IMG/VR virus record: IMGVR_UViG_3300033571_004124
Location: 1-42,140 of that record
From: a virus
Length of the DNA: 42,140 nt
Direction: 5' to 3' (one strand)
Part shown: piece by piece, positions 33,119 to 41,690 of the stretch
How positions within the stretch are numbered: position 1 is the first letter of the stretch
Layout of the letters: every line of letters begins with the position of its first letter
Notes under the pieces: generated by a model
What the model was told of the DNA's origin: nothing
Seen by the model: the letters and a program-made list of their open reading frames with translations, nothing else
The model's database searches: none
Translations under genes and position numbers: made by a program

Positions 33119-36100
33119 ATGCCAACCGTATTAAAATTTAGAAGAGGTAATACAGCAACATCTAATGCATTTACTGGTGCAGAGGGTGAACTATTTGTTG
33201 ATACTACAAAGGATACGCTAGTTATCCATGATGGGGTGACACTTGGCGGAAAACCCTTAGCTACAGAATCTTATGTTGTAAGTGCTATTAGTGGAAAGGC
33301 AAATTCCTCTAGCTTAGCCACAGTAGCAACTTCTGGTTCATATAACGATTTAAGTAATAAGCCATCATTGTTCTCTGGTTCATATAACGACCTAACGAAC
33401 AAACCTACGATTCCAACTGTCCCAACGAATGTTTCTGCGTTTAATAATGACGCAAACTATGCTACAACTACGCAATTAAGCACTAAACAAAATACACTAG
33501 TCTCTGGTGATAATATTAAATCTATTAATGGACAAAGTCTTCTTGGGACTGGTAATTTAACTATAACTGGTGATGGTAGTGTATTAGACACTTCAATTTT
33601 TGCGACCAAGACAGATCTATTAATTTTAGATTCAGACGATATTGACGAAGGCTTAACTAATCAATATTATAAAGATTCTAAAGTAGTTACATTATTTAAT
33701 CACCAAGATCACACAAACATCTCATTTGTTTATGAAGATGGTGTGATTAAAGCTAGTGCTGAAGGTGGTGGTGGAATTATTCCTCCAACAGAAGCATCAT
33801 ATGAAAACTTAGCCGTTACAACCGCTACACAGTTTATTCCAACTGCAACCGTTGAGGTCGATAATCAATACGATTTTTCTAGTCAAGGTTGGCAATCAAA
33901 TAACACTAAGTACTCATTTAGGCACATGTATCCAGCTTGGATGAATTGGATTGCAGATTCTTATATTCAGTGGCTGCCTAATCCAGATGCTTTAAGCAAT
34001 GAAATTTTACGTGCACAATATAAAAATAAAAATTATCTTTTAATAGGTAATAGTAATGTTAATGATATATCACAATCCCCACTAGGACAAAATAAAATTA
34101 ATGTGGGCGATACTGTAAATATAACAATTAGAGCTGTTAATTCTGGTAATCAAATTGATACATTTACTGCTCAAACTAAGGTGACTATAGCACCGTTTAC
34201 GATGAATGATTATCAAAATTTTTATGATAATTTTAATGATCCAGCAACTGGCTTTAGCTTTGCCAATAATACCGCAAAATTTTATGTATTAGCAATTGAT
34301 TGGATTAAATTGTCTGATTTTTCAGTAGGTCAATCTTTTGGTGCACCAATATATGATCCAGGTTGGCTATTCACAGGAAATGGTGGTGATGGTAATTTCT
34401 TTTCGTCTGCTAGTTATTTTGGTGACAGGGGCTATGATGCAAGTGCGCAGTATTTAAGATGGGAGTATATTGGTGCTAACACTATAAACGTAGGTTATGG
34501 TCAAATGGGTCTTGTTACAATGGACATCGTCACCTCGCCTGCATACTTAGCGCAATTTTCTCAAGGTAATTGGTCATCTGTAAAACAAAATATTAATGCT
34601 TTAGCGTATGGTAGCGCTTTACCATATACATCAATTAGCGCTTCCATTTATGAGGATTCCACAAGAAGATTAAAAATTGGAACAACCAATTTAGGATTAG
34701 CTGCGCAGACGCAAATTAAGAGATATATTGGCTTAGGAAATACGCCAATTGTGTCAATTGGCCAATTAGAAGGTTATGAAACACCTACTACTAAGACTCT
34801 ATCATTTACAGGGCAGTTAGCTAAACGATTAGCTGATGGATCTGATAATAATTATGCTACTATTACTGATGTAAATAATCAAATACCTGATTGGGTTGGT
34901 ATAGGTGAACAAACTTCTGCATTTAGTACTAGCAATTTTATAAGAGGTAGTAGCACTGGACCAGTTTGGTCAGCAGTAGATTTAAGTACTGTATTAACTG
35001 GTGGCAATGCCGCCAATCAAAACCTTTTTATAACTAGTACAACTGATCACTCATTTAATAGTAATGGAATTATTACTAATGCAGCTATACTCAGTCATGG
35101 TGATATTGCATCTAGAAAAACACTTATAGCCCAAGATATTATTTCTAGAAATAATATAACTACTACTAACACAGTTAAAGCAAAAACAGTTGAAGTTGAT
35201 ACTATTAAAGTAAATTCTTCTTCAAATATTACTTTATCTGCAACGATTAATCAAACTGGGGCAGGAGCACACTCAGGAGACGCAAACTACAATGATGTAA
35301 AAGTTTTATTAAATTCTAGTCCAACTGGTAAAAACACTCTAACGCAAACATATTCAGGAACTGCGTTTAGCATAAACAGTACTTTCTTTAGTTCTTTTAC
35401 AACCTCCACCTCCCCGAGAATTGATCTGTATCAGGGGTCAAATAGTACATCTTGGAATAATTTTAAAACTTTTATTAACACACAACGAAATTTATCTAAT
35501 ATTAGTAATAGAAGATTTAATTTAAAATTAACTGTGAATAACACACCAATAGATGTTGATGTTATAATAGATTATATAAATGACTTCGGCTCTTGGATGC
35601 AATTGTATGTTAGAGATTTTATTGGAGACAACAAAGGTTTAATATTTACTTCAAATAGAACTTTAACTAGCTCTGATACAATTTCTATTAGTGACGAGTA
35701 TACTAATTATGCTTTATTGGATAAATCTTCAAATAATGTAACTCCTGTTACTAATGGTACAGTGTTAATTGGTAAGGGAATTGTTCCGTCAGGGGGAACT
35801 CCAGGATACAGTTTTACCGTAGGAAACTCATCTAGCCATTACATAGAAATTCCTAATCCAACAAATGCAGACTTTGGTTCAGGTGATTGGACTGTTGACA
35901 CTTGGGTTGCGCTTGGCGATGCTGCGCATAGAATAACTAACGGATATTATGATAGAATGCCAATATTAAGAATTGGTTCGTCACCATCTGATTCAAACTC
36001 ATTTGATTTATTTCATCAATGGCCAGCGACAATGAGATTAAGATTAAATTCTACGACCTATCAAGTGAGCACGAGCTACTGGACTGGCGCTTATAATACT

Positions 36101-36517
36101 AATGGTGGGTGGACTCATGTTGCAGTATCTAAGAGTGGAACAACAATTACTGTTGTTATTGATGGTACTGAAGTTAAAACATTTACAGTTCCTGCAAACA
36201 GTTTAAATTTATCAGCAAATAAAATGTATTTGGTTGGACATTCATATTGGACACATTATTATAACTTTAGAGTTACACATGGAGTTGCTCGTTATAATGG
36301 AGCGTTTACACCTTCAGTCGGGCAACTTCCTTCTGGTGTAAATTTATACTCTGGTGCTACATCATCATCTGCAATCGCTGTAAATGGTGGTTTACAATTA
36401 AACAACGTAGAAGTTGCGCCCAACAACAACATCTCTGGTGGTTATATGTATGTCGAAAATGGTGCATTAAAATATAGAGGTTCAAATGGAACAGTTACAA
36501 CGATCGGAGCAGCATAA
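33119..36517 (+). CDS. large tail fibre with concanavalin/LamG-like distal domain
   Basis: 1132 aa. The N-terminus (TVLKFRRGNTATSNAFTGAE, GELFVDTTKDTLVIHDG) is the Mtd-like attachment motif. It is followed by two YNDL(S/T)NKP repeats (about 80-100), typical of fibre shafts, and by DDIDEGLTNQYYKDSKVVTL. The middle (about 220-560) is a unique aromatic-rich domain (FRHMYPAWMNWIADSYIQWL). Residues about 900-1075 look like a LamG/concanavalin jelly roll: SHYIEIPNPTNADFGSGDWT, VDTWVAL, GGWTHVAVSKSGTTITVVID, GTEV. This fold binds carbohydrates, fitting a host-receptor role. The C-terminus (LKYRGSNGTVTTIGAA) is a common fibre end. It couples to the next gene by TAATG. Confidence 0.85.
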   Translation: MPTVLKFRRGNTATSNAFTGAEGELFVDTTKDTLVIHDGVTLGGKPLATESYVVSAISGKANSSSLATVATSGSYNDLSNKPSLFSGSYNDLTNKPTIPTVPTNVSAFNNDANYATTTQLSTKQNTLVSGDNIKSINGQSLLGTGNLTITGDGSVLDTSIFATKTDLLILDSDDIDEGLTNQYYKDSKVVTLFNHQDHTNISFVYEDGVIKASAEGGGGIIPPTEASYENLAVTTATQFIPTATVEVDNQYDFSSQGWQSNNTKYSFRHMYPAWMNWIADSYIQWLPNPDALSNEILRAQYKNKNYLLIGNSNVNDISQSPLGQNKINVGDTVNITIRAVNSGNQIDTFTAQTKVTIAPFTMNDYQNFYDNFNDPATGFSFANNTAKFYVLAIDWIKLSDFSVGQSFGAPIYDPGWLFTGNGGDGNFFSSASYFGDRGYDASAQYLRWEYIGANTINVGYGQMGLVTMDIVTSPAYLAQFSQGNWSSVKQNINALAYGSALPYTSISASIYEDSTRRLKIGTTNLGLAAQTQIKRYIGLGNTPIVSIGQLEGYETPTTKTLSFTGQLAKRLADGSDNNYATITDVNNQIPDWVGIGEQTSAFSTSNFIRGSSTGPVWSAVDLSTVLTGGNAANQNLFITSTTDHSFNSNGIITNAAILSHGDIASRKTLIAQDIISRNNITTTNTVKAKTVEVDTIKVNSSSNITLSATINQTGAGAHSGDANYNDVKVLLNSSPTGKNTLTQTYSGTAFSINSTFFSSFTTSTSPRIDLYQGSNSTSWNNFKTFINTQRNLSNISNRRFNLKLTVNNTPIDVDVIIDYINDFGSWMQLYVRDFIGDNKGLIFTSNRTLTSSDTISISDEYTNYALLDKSSNNVTPVTNGTVLIGKGIVPSGGTPGYSFTVGNSSSHYIEIPNPTNADFGSGDWTVDTWVALGDAAHRITNGYYDRMPILRIGSSPSDSNSFDLFHQWPATMRLRLNSTTYQVSTSYWTGAYNTNGGWTHVAVSKSGTTITVVIDGTEVKTFTVPANSLNLSANKMYLVGHSYWTHYYNFRVTHGVARYNGAFTPSVGQLPSGVNLYSGATSSSAIAVNGGLQLNNVEVAPNNNISGGYMYVENGALKYRGSNGTVTTIGAA

Positions 36518-36879
36518 TGTTAGATATATTTAATGTAACCATAAAAAAACTTGTTAAGTTACCGCAAGTAGTGGTAGATAATTATCCAGAAGAATATGAA
36601 GGAATATCTAATATTGTAACATTAGTTGTTATAGAAGCAACTGGTCAAAAAGATGGATTGTCTATTACAGAAGAAAAAACAATTCATGTACCGTTTGTTA
36701 AACAAGAAGAATTTATTGACTATTCTAATTTAACTGAAGAAGGTATATTAACTTGGGTATCTGCGGATATTGAAGAATTAAAAAATAGATTAGAATTTAT
36801 TTTAGATAAACAACTACAAGAACAGAGTGAAATATTAGATGAAGATTCTCCTCTGCCCTGGAACATTATAAATAGTTAA
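36517..36879 (+). CDS. small fibre-cluster protein of unknown function
   Basis: 120 aa. It has a beta-rich N-terminus (FNVTIKKLVKLPQVVVDNYP) and an acidic helical C-terminus (SNLTEEGILTWVSADIEELK, NRLEFILDKQLQEQ). The layout of a short beta-domain followed by 'F-I-D-Y-x-x-LTEE-x-x-x-W' and a helix ending in D-x-Q-L-x-E-Q resembles a small family found among tail genes of many myophages. The function is not established; fibre assembly factor or chaperone is a guess based on position between two fibre genes. TAATG coupling to the preceding fibre supports equal expression. Its 3' end contains the late promoter of the following gene. Confidence 0.7.
   Translation: MLDIFNVTIKKLVKLPQVVVDNYPEEYEGISNIVTLVVIEATGQKDGLSITEEKTIHVPFVKQEEFIDYSNLTEEGILTWVSADIEELKNRLEFILDKQLQEQSEILDEDSPLPWNIINS
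36867..36874 (+). promoter_or_regulatory. late promoter (TATAAATA) for the 837-aa fibre
   Basis: An exact T4 late octamer within the last codons of the preceding gene, 31 bases upstream of the ATG at 36906. A 14-base perfect palindrome (TTAAAAGCTTTTAA, 36876-36889) sits at the expected start site, followed by an AAGGA Shine-Dalgarno. Confidence 0.65.
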
Positions 36880-36905
36880 AAGCTTTTAATTAAGGAAAAC
36901 ACAAA

Positions 36906-39419
36906 ATGGCCATTAATATTCAAAACATTATTGCAGCTTTAGAAGCTAAAGTAGCTGCTGCAACTAGTGCAACCGAAACACAAGAACTTATCGTTATTAT
37001 TAAGTCGATTAAAGCTGCTGGCCAGCAAACAGTCGTTACTTATGCTGACGTCCCCAATCTCCCAACAGCTAGTGCAGATAATGCAGGTAATCTTGCTTAT
37101 GTCGCTGCAGTTGGTAAAATCTATTACTCAAATGGAACAACTTGGACAGAGGTTGGTAGTGGATCAGGTGGTGGTGGTGGTACTGCTTACGATCAAAGTT
37201 TAAACACAACTGATGACGTGGTATTTAATTCAGCACTAGTTGGCGACGTATCAATCATTGGTAATAAAATTGCTGCAACAGATTCTTATGGTAATGTCAA
37301 TACATTAGAATTAGATGCGCCTGTCGATTTTAAATCGATTGTATCACAAAGTTTTTCAGCTAATCTAAACTTTGGTCAAGCATATCTTACGTATGGTTCT
37401 AATCAAATTGAGCTTATCGGTCTTGGTCCATATCAATCTGAGGTAACGCAACTTCTTGCACTTCCCCTTATGAGTTTGGTCACTGTCTCTGGATTATATG
37501 ATTATAATACATACCAGTACATAAGTTTACGATTTATAGTAAGTAATCCACCGTCTACTACAGATGATATGTATAACCCTGGTAGTTATTCAGCTGTTAC
37601 TTATAGCAATCCAAGCTCTGTTGAATTTAGTACTGATGGAATTAATTGGTCATTTTTAGACACTAGTTCTACGACTTATACTCTTTACCCTAATCAGTCG
37701 AGCGTGGTTGTGGCTTTTGCTTCATCAACTACTGTTGAGACCAATATTGCATCTGTGACTGAAAATGGCTTAAACGTTGAAGGTGCTTTAACTGTTACTG
37801 GTGGTGGTGATGTAGTTCTTGATTCAGCATTGATTGGTGACGTAAGTATTATTGGTAATGAAATCTCTGCTACAGATGCTTATGGTAATGATGCTGCACT
37901 AGTATTAAATACACCAGTAGACTTTAATTTCACTGGTACTACTACAACAGCAGTACAGACTCAAATCTCGATGAGTGGTGTTTCGTTTCAAACTAGTATG
38001 ATTGGTGCTTTTCAGATCTATGATTTATATGGATCTTTTCAATCTGAAGCCAACCAAATTGTCAACTTGCCACAAGGTACAGTAATCACAACTGGTGACA
38101 TATTTAGTTTTGCAACTTATCAAAATACTAGATTTAGATTTACAATTAACTCTGTTCAGTCATCGCCTGATATGTATAATCCATCAGTTATCTCATCTAT
38201 CTTCATGTATCCAATTGCACAACAATTTGAATACAGTACTGATGGTGGACAAACATGGACTACGACAAGCATTTTTTCATATAATTTAAATCGCAACAAC
38301 ATCAACTTAAATCTTTCCTTTGAAGCACAAGTTACTACCAATGTTGCGCAAACAGCAGTTAGCGTAACTGAGACTGGTTTAAATGTTAATGGCGCTTTAA
38401 CCGTTAATGGTCAACCAATTGCTGGTGGATCAGGTTCATCTTACGATCAAAGTTTAAACACAACTGATGACGTTGTCTTTAATTCAGCTTTAGTAGGTGA
38501 CGTAAGTATTATTGGTAATGAAATCTCTGGTGTAGATATTTACGGTAACGCTGGTGCATTGGTATTAAATGTGCCAGTTGAATTTAAAGCAACTGAAACT
38601 ACTAACTCAGAAACTATAATCGATTTTGGTGCTTCATCTTTTATTGTGCCCACTTTCAACTTTGGCACATACGAGCAATATGTAAGTCTTCGAAATAATT
38701 CTTCTGGTATTGATCCATCCGCTGCACAGCAGTTAATGGCAATTCCTTCTGGCACTTTAGTTACTACAAACGTGTTTTCTCGTTTTAACTTTATGACGTA
38801 TCAAACTGAAAATAAATACTTCAGATTTGTAGTGAATGGTACTCCAACTTCATTTAATAATAATCCATATAATCCAAGTGCGATTTCAGAAATACGCTAT
38901 ACAGTTGTTTCAGGAACATTAGAATCTAGTACTGATGGTGTTAATTGGACTACACAAGCGTATGATAATAATAATTATCAACCGACTTCTACTGCAATCA
39001 TAACTTATGGTGGCACAACTACAGTTGAAAGTACATTGGTATCTGTAACAGCAACTGGTGTTAATGTTAATGGTGATCTATCAGTAACTGGTACGCTTAA
39101 TGGTTATCAACCAGTAGGACTCACCCAATTAACTCTTGACAGCACAAATGTACAAAGTATGATTTTCCCAAGTGCGGTTAGATCAACATTGTATATTAGT
39201 CGTGATCCAAGTTACAATGGAACAGATGCTGTTAGTATAGTATTGCCTACTGGTTTAGAAGGTCAACGAATCACTATATTTAACAGTAGTACTACTAATA
39301 CATGTACAATTATGAATGCATATCCATTAGCAGGTAGTCCTCCTGCACCAGCAGCAATGGCACCACAGTCTACATTAACTGTCATACATTTAACTGGTGG
39401 TAACTGGGTTGTTTGTTAA
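36906..39419 (+). CDS. tail fibre with three large repeated modules
   Basis: 837 aa. The N-terminus is helical (IQNIIAALEAKVAAATSATE, TQELIVIIKSIKAA), then PNLPTASADNAGNLAYVAAV and a GKIYYSNGTTWTEVG element common in phage fibres. After a Gly-rich hinge, a module of about 200 aa occurs three times (starting near residues 95, 300 and 512). Each opens with DDVVFNSALVGDVSIIGN or a variant, passes through a variable beta domain with a Y/F-T-Y-Q region, and closes with VTETGLNVNGALTV or a variant. The C-terminal domain (about 735-837) contains LPTGLEGQRITIFNSSTTNT and ends VIHLTGGNWVVC. A modular adhesin is likely. It has its own late promoter. Confidence 0.82.
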   Translation: MAINIQNIIAALEAKVAAATSATETQELIVIIKSIKAAGQQTVVTYADVPNLPTASADNAGNLAYVAAVGKIYYSNGTTWTEVGSGSGGGGGTAYDQSLNTTDDVVFNSALVGDVSIIGNKIAATDSYGNVNTLELDAPVDFKSIVSQSFSANLNFGQAYLTYGSNQIELIGLGPYQSEVTQLLALPLMSLVTVSGLYDYNTYQYISLRFIVSNPPSTTDDMYNPGSYSAVTYSNPSSVEFSTDGINWSFLDTSSTTYTLYPNQSSVVVAFASSTTVETNIASVTENGLNVEGALTVTGGGDVVLDSALIGDVSIIGNEISATDAYGNDAALVLNTPVDFNFTGTTTTAVQTQISMSGVSFQTSMIGAFQIYDLYGSFQSEANQIVNLPQGTVITTGDIFSFATYQNTRFRFTINSVQSSPDMYNPSVISSIFMYPIAQQFEYSTDGGQTWTTTSIFSYNLNRNNINLNLSFEAQVTTNVAQTAVSVTETGLNVNGALTVNGQPIAGGSGSSYDQSLNTTDDVVFNSALVGDVSIIGNEISGVDIYGNAGALVLNVPVEFKATETTNSETIIDFGASSFIVPTFNFGTYEQYVSLRNNSSGIDPSAAQQLMAIPSGTLVTTNVFSRFNFMTYQTENKYFRFVVNGTPTSFNNNPYNPSAISEIRYTVVSGTLESSTDGVNWTTQAYDNNNYQPTSTAIITYGGTTTVESTLVSVTATGVNVNGDLSVTGTLNGYQPVGLTQLTLDSTNVQSMIFPSAVRSTLYISRDPSYNGTDAVSIVLPTGLEGQRITIFNSSTTNTCTIMNAYPLAGSPPAPAAMAPQSTLTVIHLTGGNWVVC
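37188..39075 (+). repeat. three in-frame modules of about 620-660 bases in a fibre gene
   Basis: Module starts near 37188, 37807 and 38442. The module borders are strongly conserved in DNA (34 identical bases at 37836-37869 and 38496-38529, 660 bases apart), while module centres have diverged. Modules 1 and 3 share the TACGATCAAAGTTTAAACAC entry; module 2 lacks it. This looks like old duplication with border conservation or recombination at the borders. Confidence 0.8.
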
Positions 39420-39423
39420 TTAA

Positions 39424-39606
39424 ATGATAAATTTTTGTAATGATGTAGTAAAACCATATTCAACCTATTGCGATAAATCTTTCTTAGATTCAATTCGTAG
39501 TAGGTTGAATTTTTCTTATAATGACTATATTAAAGACAAGCGACGTGAACTTATTGCCATTAGATCTAAATCAAAAAATCCCAAAACTGATTTGGCAAAC
39601 AGCTAA
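39424..39606 (+). CDS. possible 60-aa ORF overlapping the glycosyltransferase start
   Basis: 60 codons from ATG 39424. The product is basic (KDKRRELIAIRSKSKNPKTD) and matches no family I know. It overlaps the next gene by 86 bases in another frame, lacks a good Shine-Dalgarno, and its middle is occupied by an inverted repeat with a T tract (39458-39517). It could be a translated leader that opens this hairpin for the downstream gene, or not coding at all. Confidence 0.25.
   Translation: MINFCNDVVKPYSTYCDKSFLDSIRSRLNFSYNDYIKDKRRELIAIRSKSKNPKTDLANS
39458..39517 (+). promoter_or_regulatory. nested hairpin before the glycosyltransferase cassette
   Basis: A perfect 10-bp outer stem, ATTCAACCTA (39458-39467) with TAGGTTGAAT (39501-39510), encloses an inner AATCT/AGATT stem-loop (39476-39490). 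The outer stem runs into TTTTTCTT ending at 39517, three bases before the ATG at 39521. It resembles a long-loop intrinsic terminator closing the fibre gene. Because it abuts the next start codon with no Shine-Dalgarno between, it may instead control translation of the glycosyltransferase. Confidence 0.5.
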
Positions 39607-40240
39607 ATCAATTCCGCATCATCAATCACACCAATATATTAAAACTTGGATAGACAAGAATCCTGAATATGAATGGCTATTCATGGACGATGTTCACTGT
39701 GATCAATTCATAAAAGATAACTTCAATCAAGAGTTTTACGACATGTATAGGTCACTACCTTATGGTGTGATGCGTGCTGACGTTTGGAGAGTATGCGTAG
39801 TTTATGTTTATGGTGGAATATATGTTGACACTGATTGTGAGTGTGTAGTTCCGATAAATGAATGGATCGACACTTATTCTTTAGTAGTGGCAGAAGAAGT
39901 ACCTAATGGAGATCTAGCCAACTTTGCATTCGCTGCAGAATCCAGGCATCCAGCTTTATTATCCTCAATAAATAGGTTTGTTGAGTTATACAACTCACAG
40001 TCATTTATGTCTGTAGATACACCAACACCAATACAGAATTTTGGACAATATGGTTTTTCTAATGGTGTTAAACGATACCTAAAAGATAATAACAATTCTA
40101 ATGATAAAGTATTTAAATATACTGAACAAAGATTTACTAACACTAAACATAAAGAGAGTTACATAGCACACCATGTTGCAAGTTTATCGTGGGGTAATTA
40201 TGACTCTTGGCGAAAAGACCAAAGGCGATTTTTAAAATGA
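39521..40240 (+). CDS. GT32-like glycosyltransferase (DXD)
   Basis: 239 aa. The N-terminal KIPKLIWQTAKSIPHHQSHQ is the standard start of the Och1/GT32 'DXD sugar-binding' family. The core is GVMRADVWRVCVVYVYGGIY followed by VDTDCECV, giving Arg85, Asp87 and the metal-binding Asp103-x-Asp105. The C-terminal part has IAHHVASLSWGNYD, typical of the HH-x-x-x-SW region. These enzymes transfer a hexose from a nucleotide sugar onto a glycan. No signal peptide or membrane segment is present, so it is cytoplasmic. The first of four coupled genes: its TGA overlaps the next ATG. No Shine-Dalgarno precedes the ATG, but a hairpin does. Confidence 0.88.
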   Translation: MTILKTSDVNLLPLDLNQKIPKLIWQTAKSIPHHQSHQYIKTWIDKNPEYEWLFMDDVHCDQFIKDNFNQEFYDMYRSLPYGVMRADVWRVCVVYVYGGIYVDTDCECVVPINEWIDTYSLVVAEEVPNGDLANFAFAAESRHPALLSSINRFVELYNSQSFMSVDTPTPIQNFGQYGFSNGVKRYLKDNNNSNDKVFKYTEQRFTNTKHKESYIAHHVASLSWGNYDSWRKDQRRFLK

Positions 40241-41079
40241 AACCTATTAAATTTATCACAACCTTTTCAAAAACTGGTTATGAAGTATATGGTAAAGGAT
40301 GGATCGATTCATTTAGCAGCAACGTTAAAGAAGACGATATAAAAGTTGACTTGTATATTGATTTTCCATTGTCGTTAACAGATAAAAGAATTAATATCAT
40401 TAATTATGATAGTGCTATACCCAACCACAAGAGTTGGTTAGCGAGTTTTAGTTCCTTATATACAGGCGCAATGTATAATAAAAAGATGGCTATGCGGTTT
40501 AGTTATAAGTCATTTGTTATGCAACACGCACTAAAAAATAATTCAGATTGTTATATTATTTGGTTAGATGGTGATTGCATTTTTAAAGAAAAACAAACAT
40601 ATAACGATTTAAATAATGTATTGAATGGTAATTTTATTGCAGTTCAAAGAGAACATAATGGTGGTAATGACCACTGTGAGTCTGGATTTGTTTTATTTGA
40701 CGTAGATCATAAAGATAAAGAAATATTCCTTAACGCTTTCATTAAAACATATGAACTGACTAATATTATTAATGAGAGTAGTCCTTATGATGGATTTATG
40801 ATTTATAAGTCCTTAGCTAATATTGGGTATGTAGATTTAAATGAAAATTATGGTAAGGGTGGTATTCAATCAGACCCATCTTGCACATTTTTAAATCCAA
40901 TTCTACAAGATAGATTTATTCATAACATTGGTGTCACTGGAAAATCACAATACGATTCTTGGAATACATATTCAAAAACCGATGAGTATTTTAAATTGAT
41001 TCAGAATAGAACAAGAAAAACACCAGAAGAAATTAAATCTATTAGACAAAAATTAATAGAGATGAGAAATAAGCGATGA
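40237..41079 (+). CDS. putative glycosyltransferase (GT-A type)
   Basis: 280 aa from ATG 40237 (ATGA overlap with the previous stop); a TTG at 40207 is in frame but would add ten residues inside the previous gene. It has a GT-A-like pattern: IKFITTFSKTGYEVYGKGWI, then NSDCYIIWLDGDCIFKEKQT with a DxD-like Asp111-x-Asp113, then GNFIAVQREHNGGNDHCESG FVLFD where an acceptor or catalytic His/Asp/Glu set may lie. The C-terminus is basic and helical (TPEEIKSIRQKLIEMRNKR). The exact family is not recognised. Context with GT32, FkbM and GT2-like genes supports a glycan role. Confidence 0.72.
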   Translation: MKPIKFITTFSKTGYEVYGKGWIDSFSSNVKEDDIKVDLYIDFPLSLTDKRINIINYDSAIPNHKSWLASFSSLYTGAMYNKKMAMRFSYKSFVMQHALKNNSDCYIIWLDGDCIFKEKQTYNDLNNVLNGNFIAVQREHNGGNDHCESGFVLFDVDHKDKEIFLNAFIKTYELTNIINESSPYDGFMIYKSLANIGYVDLNENYGKGGIQSDPSCTFLNPILQDRFIHNIGVTGKSQYDSWNTYSKTDEYFKLIQNRTRKTPEEIKSIRQKLIEMRNKR

Positions 41080-41690
41080 TAGATTATGATTTTATTGAAA
41101 TTGGTACATCGGATTTTGAAACCTTAATTGAAATATCCACTGATGAAACTGTTGGATTAAGTATAGAGCCAATACAAGAATACTTAGATAATCTTCCTGA
41201 TAAAAAAAACGTAACAAAAGTCAATGCAGCAATTTCTATAGACGGAACTTCAAATGATGTGGAAATATTTTATATTCCTCCAAAAGTCGTAAAAGATAAT
41301 AATTTGCATCACTATTGGGGAGGGTGTAATAGAATAGGTGAGATGCATCCGTTATATAAGTTTAATAAAATAGTTGAACAAAATGTTAAACGTAAATCAG
41401 TTAAACAAATTACTATTAAACAATTATATACTTTGTACGATATTCATAAAGTAAAATATTTAAAAATAGATACTGAAGGATATGATTGTGATATCTTACA
41501 GCATTGGTTAGATTTTTTAACAGATAAAGATAAATCATATTATCCTAAAAAAATTGAATTTGAAAGTAATATGTTAACGTCAAAAGATTATGTTTTACAG
41601 ACAATAGAAGATTACGTTAATTTAGGATATAGATTAACAAAATTTTCATATGGAAATAAACAAGAAACTACTACACTAGAATATGAATAA
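41076..41690 (+). CDS. FkbM-like SAM-dependent methyltransferase
   Basis: 204 aa. The N-terminal YDFIEIGTSDFETLIEIS fits SAM-binding motif I, and VKYLKIDTEGYDCDIL (Asp132, Glu134, Gly135) is the hallmark of FkbM-type (Methyltransf_21) enzymes. The product is somewhat short for the family (usually 220-280), with an unusual His/Trp-rich centre (NNLHHYWGGCNRIGEMHPLY). FkbM-type proteins methylate hydroxyls, often on sugars, which suits the flanking glycosyltransferases. The ATG overlaps the upstream TGA; the following gene starts inside its last codons. Confidence 0.8.
   Translation: MIDYDFIEIGTSDFETLIEISTDETVGLSIEPIQEYLDNLPDKKNVTKVNAAISIDGTSNDVEIFYIPPKVVKDNNLHHYWGGCNRIGEMHPLYKFNKIVEQNVKRKSVKQITIKQLYTLYDIHKVKYLKIDTEGYDCDILQHWLDFLTDKDKSYYPKKIEFESNMLTSKDYVLQTIEDYVNLGYRLTKFSYGNKQETTTLEYE

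Noticed and set aside
38957-38985. AAT-rich run in a fibre near an Mtd-like context, suggesting a diversity-generating retroelement
   Set aside because: No reverse transcriptase, template repeat or accessory gene is present in the window, and the run is short.
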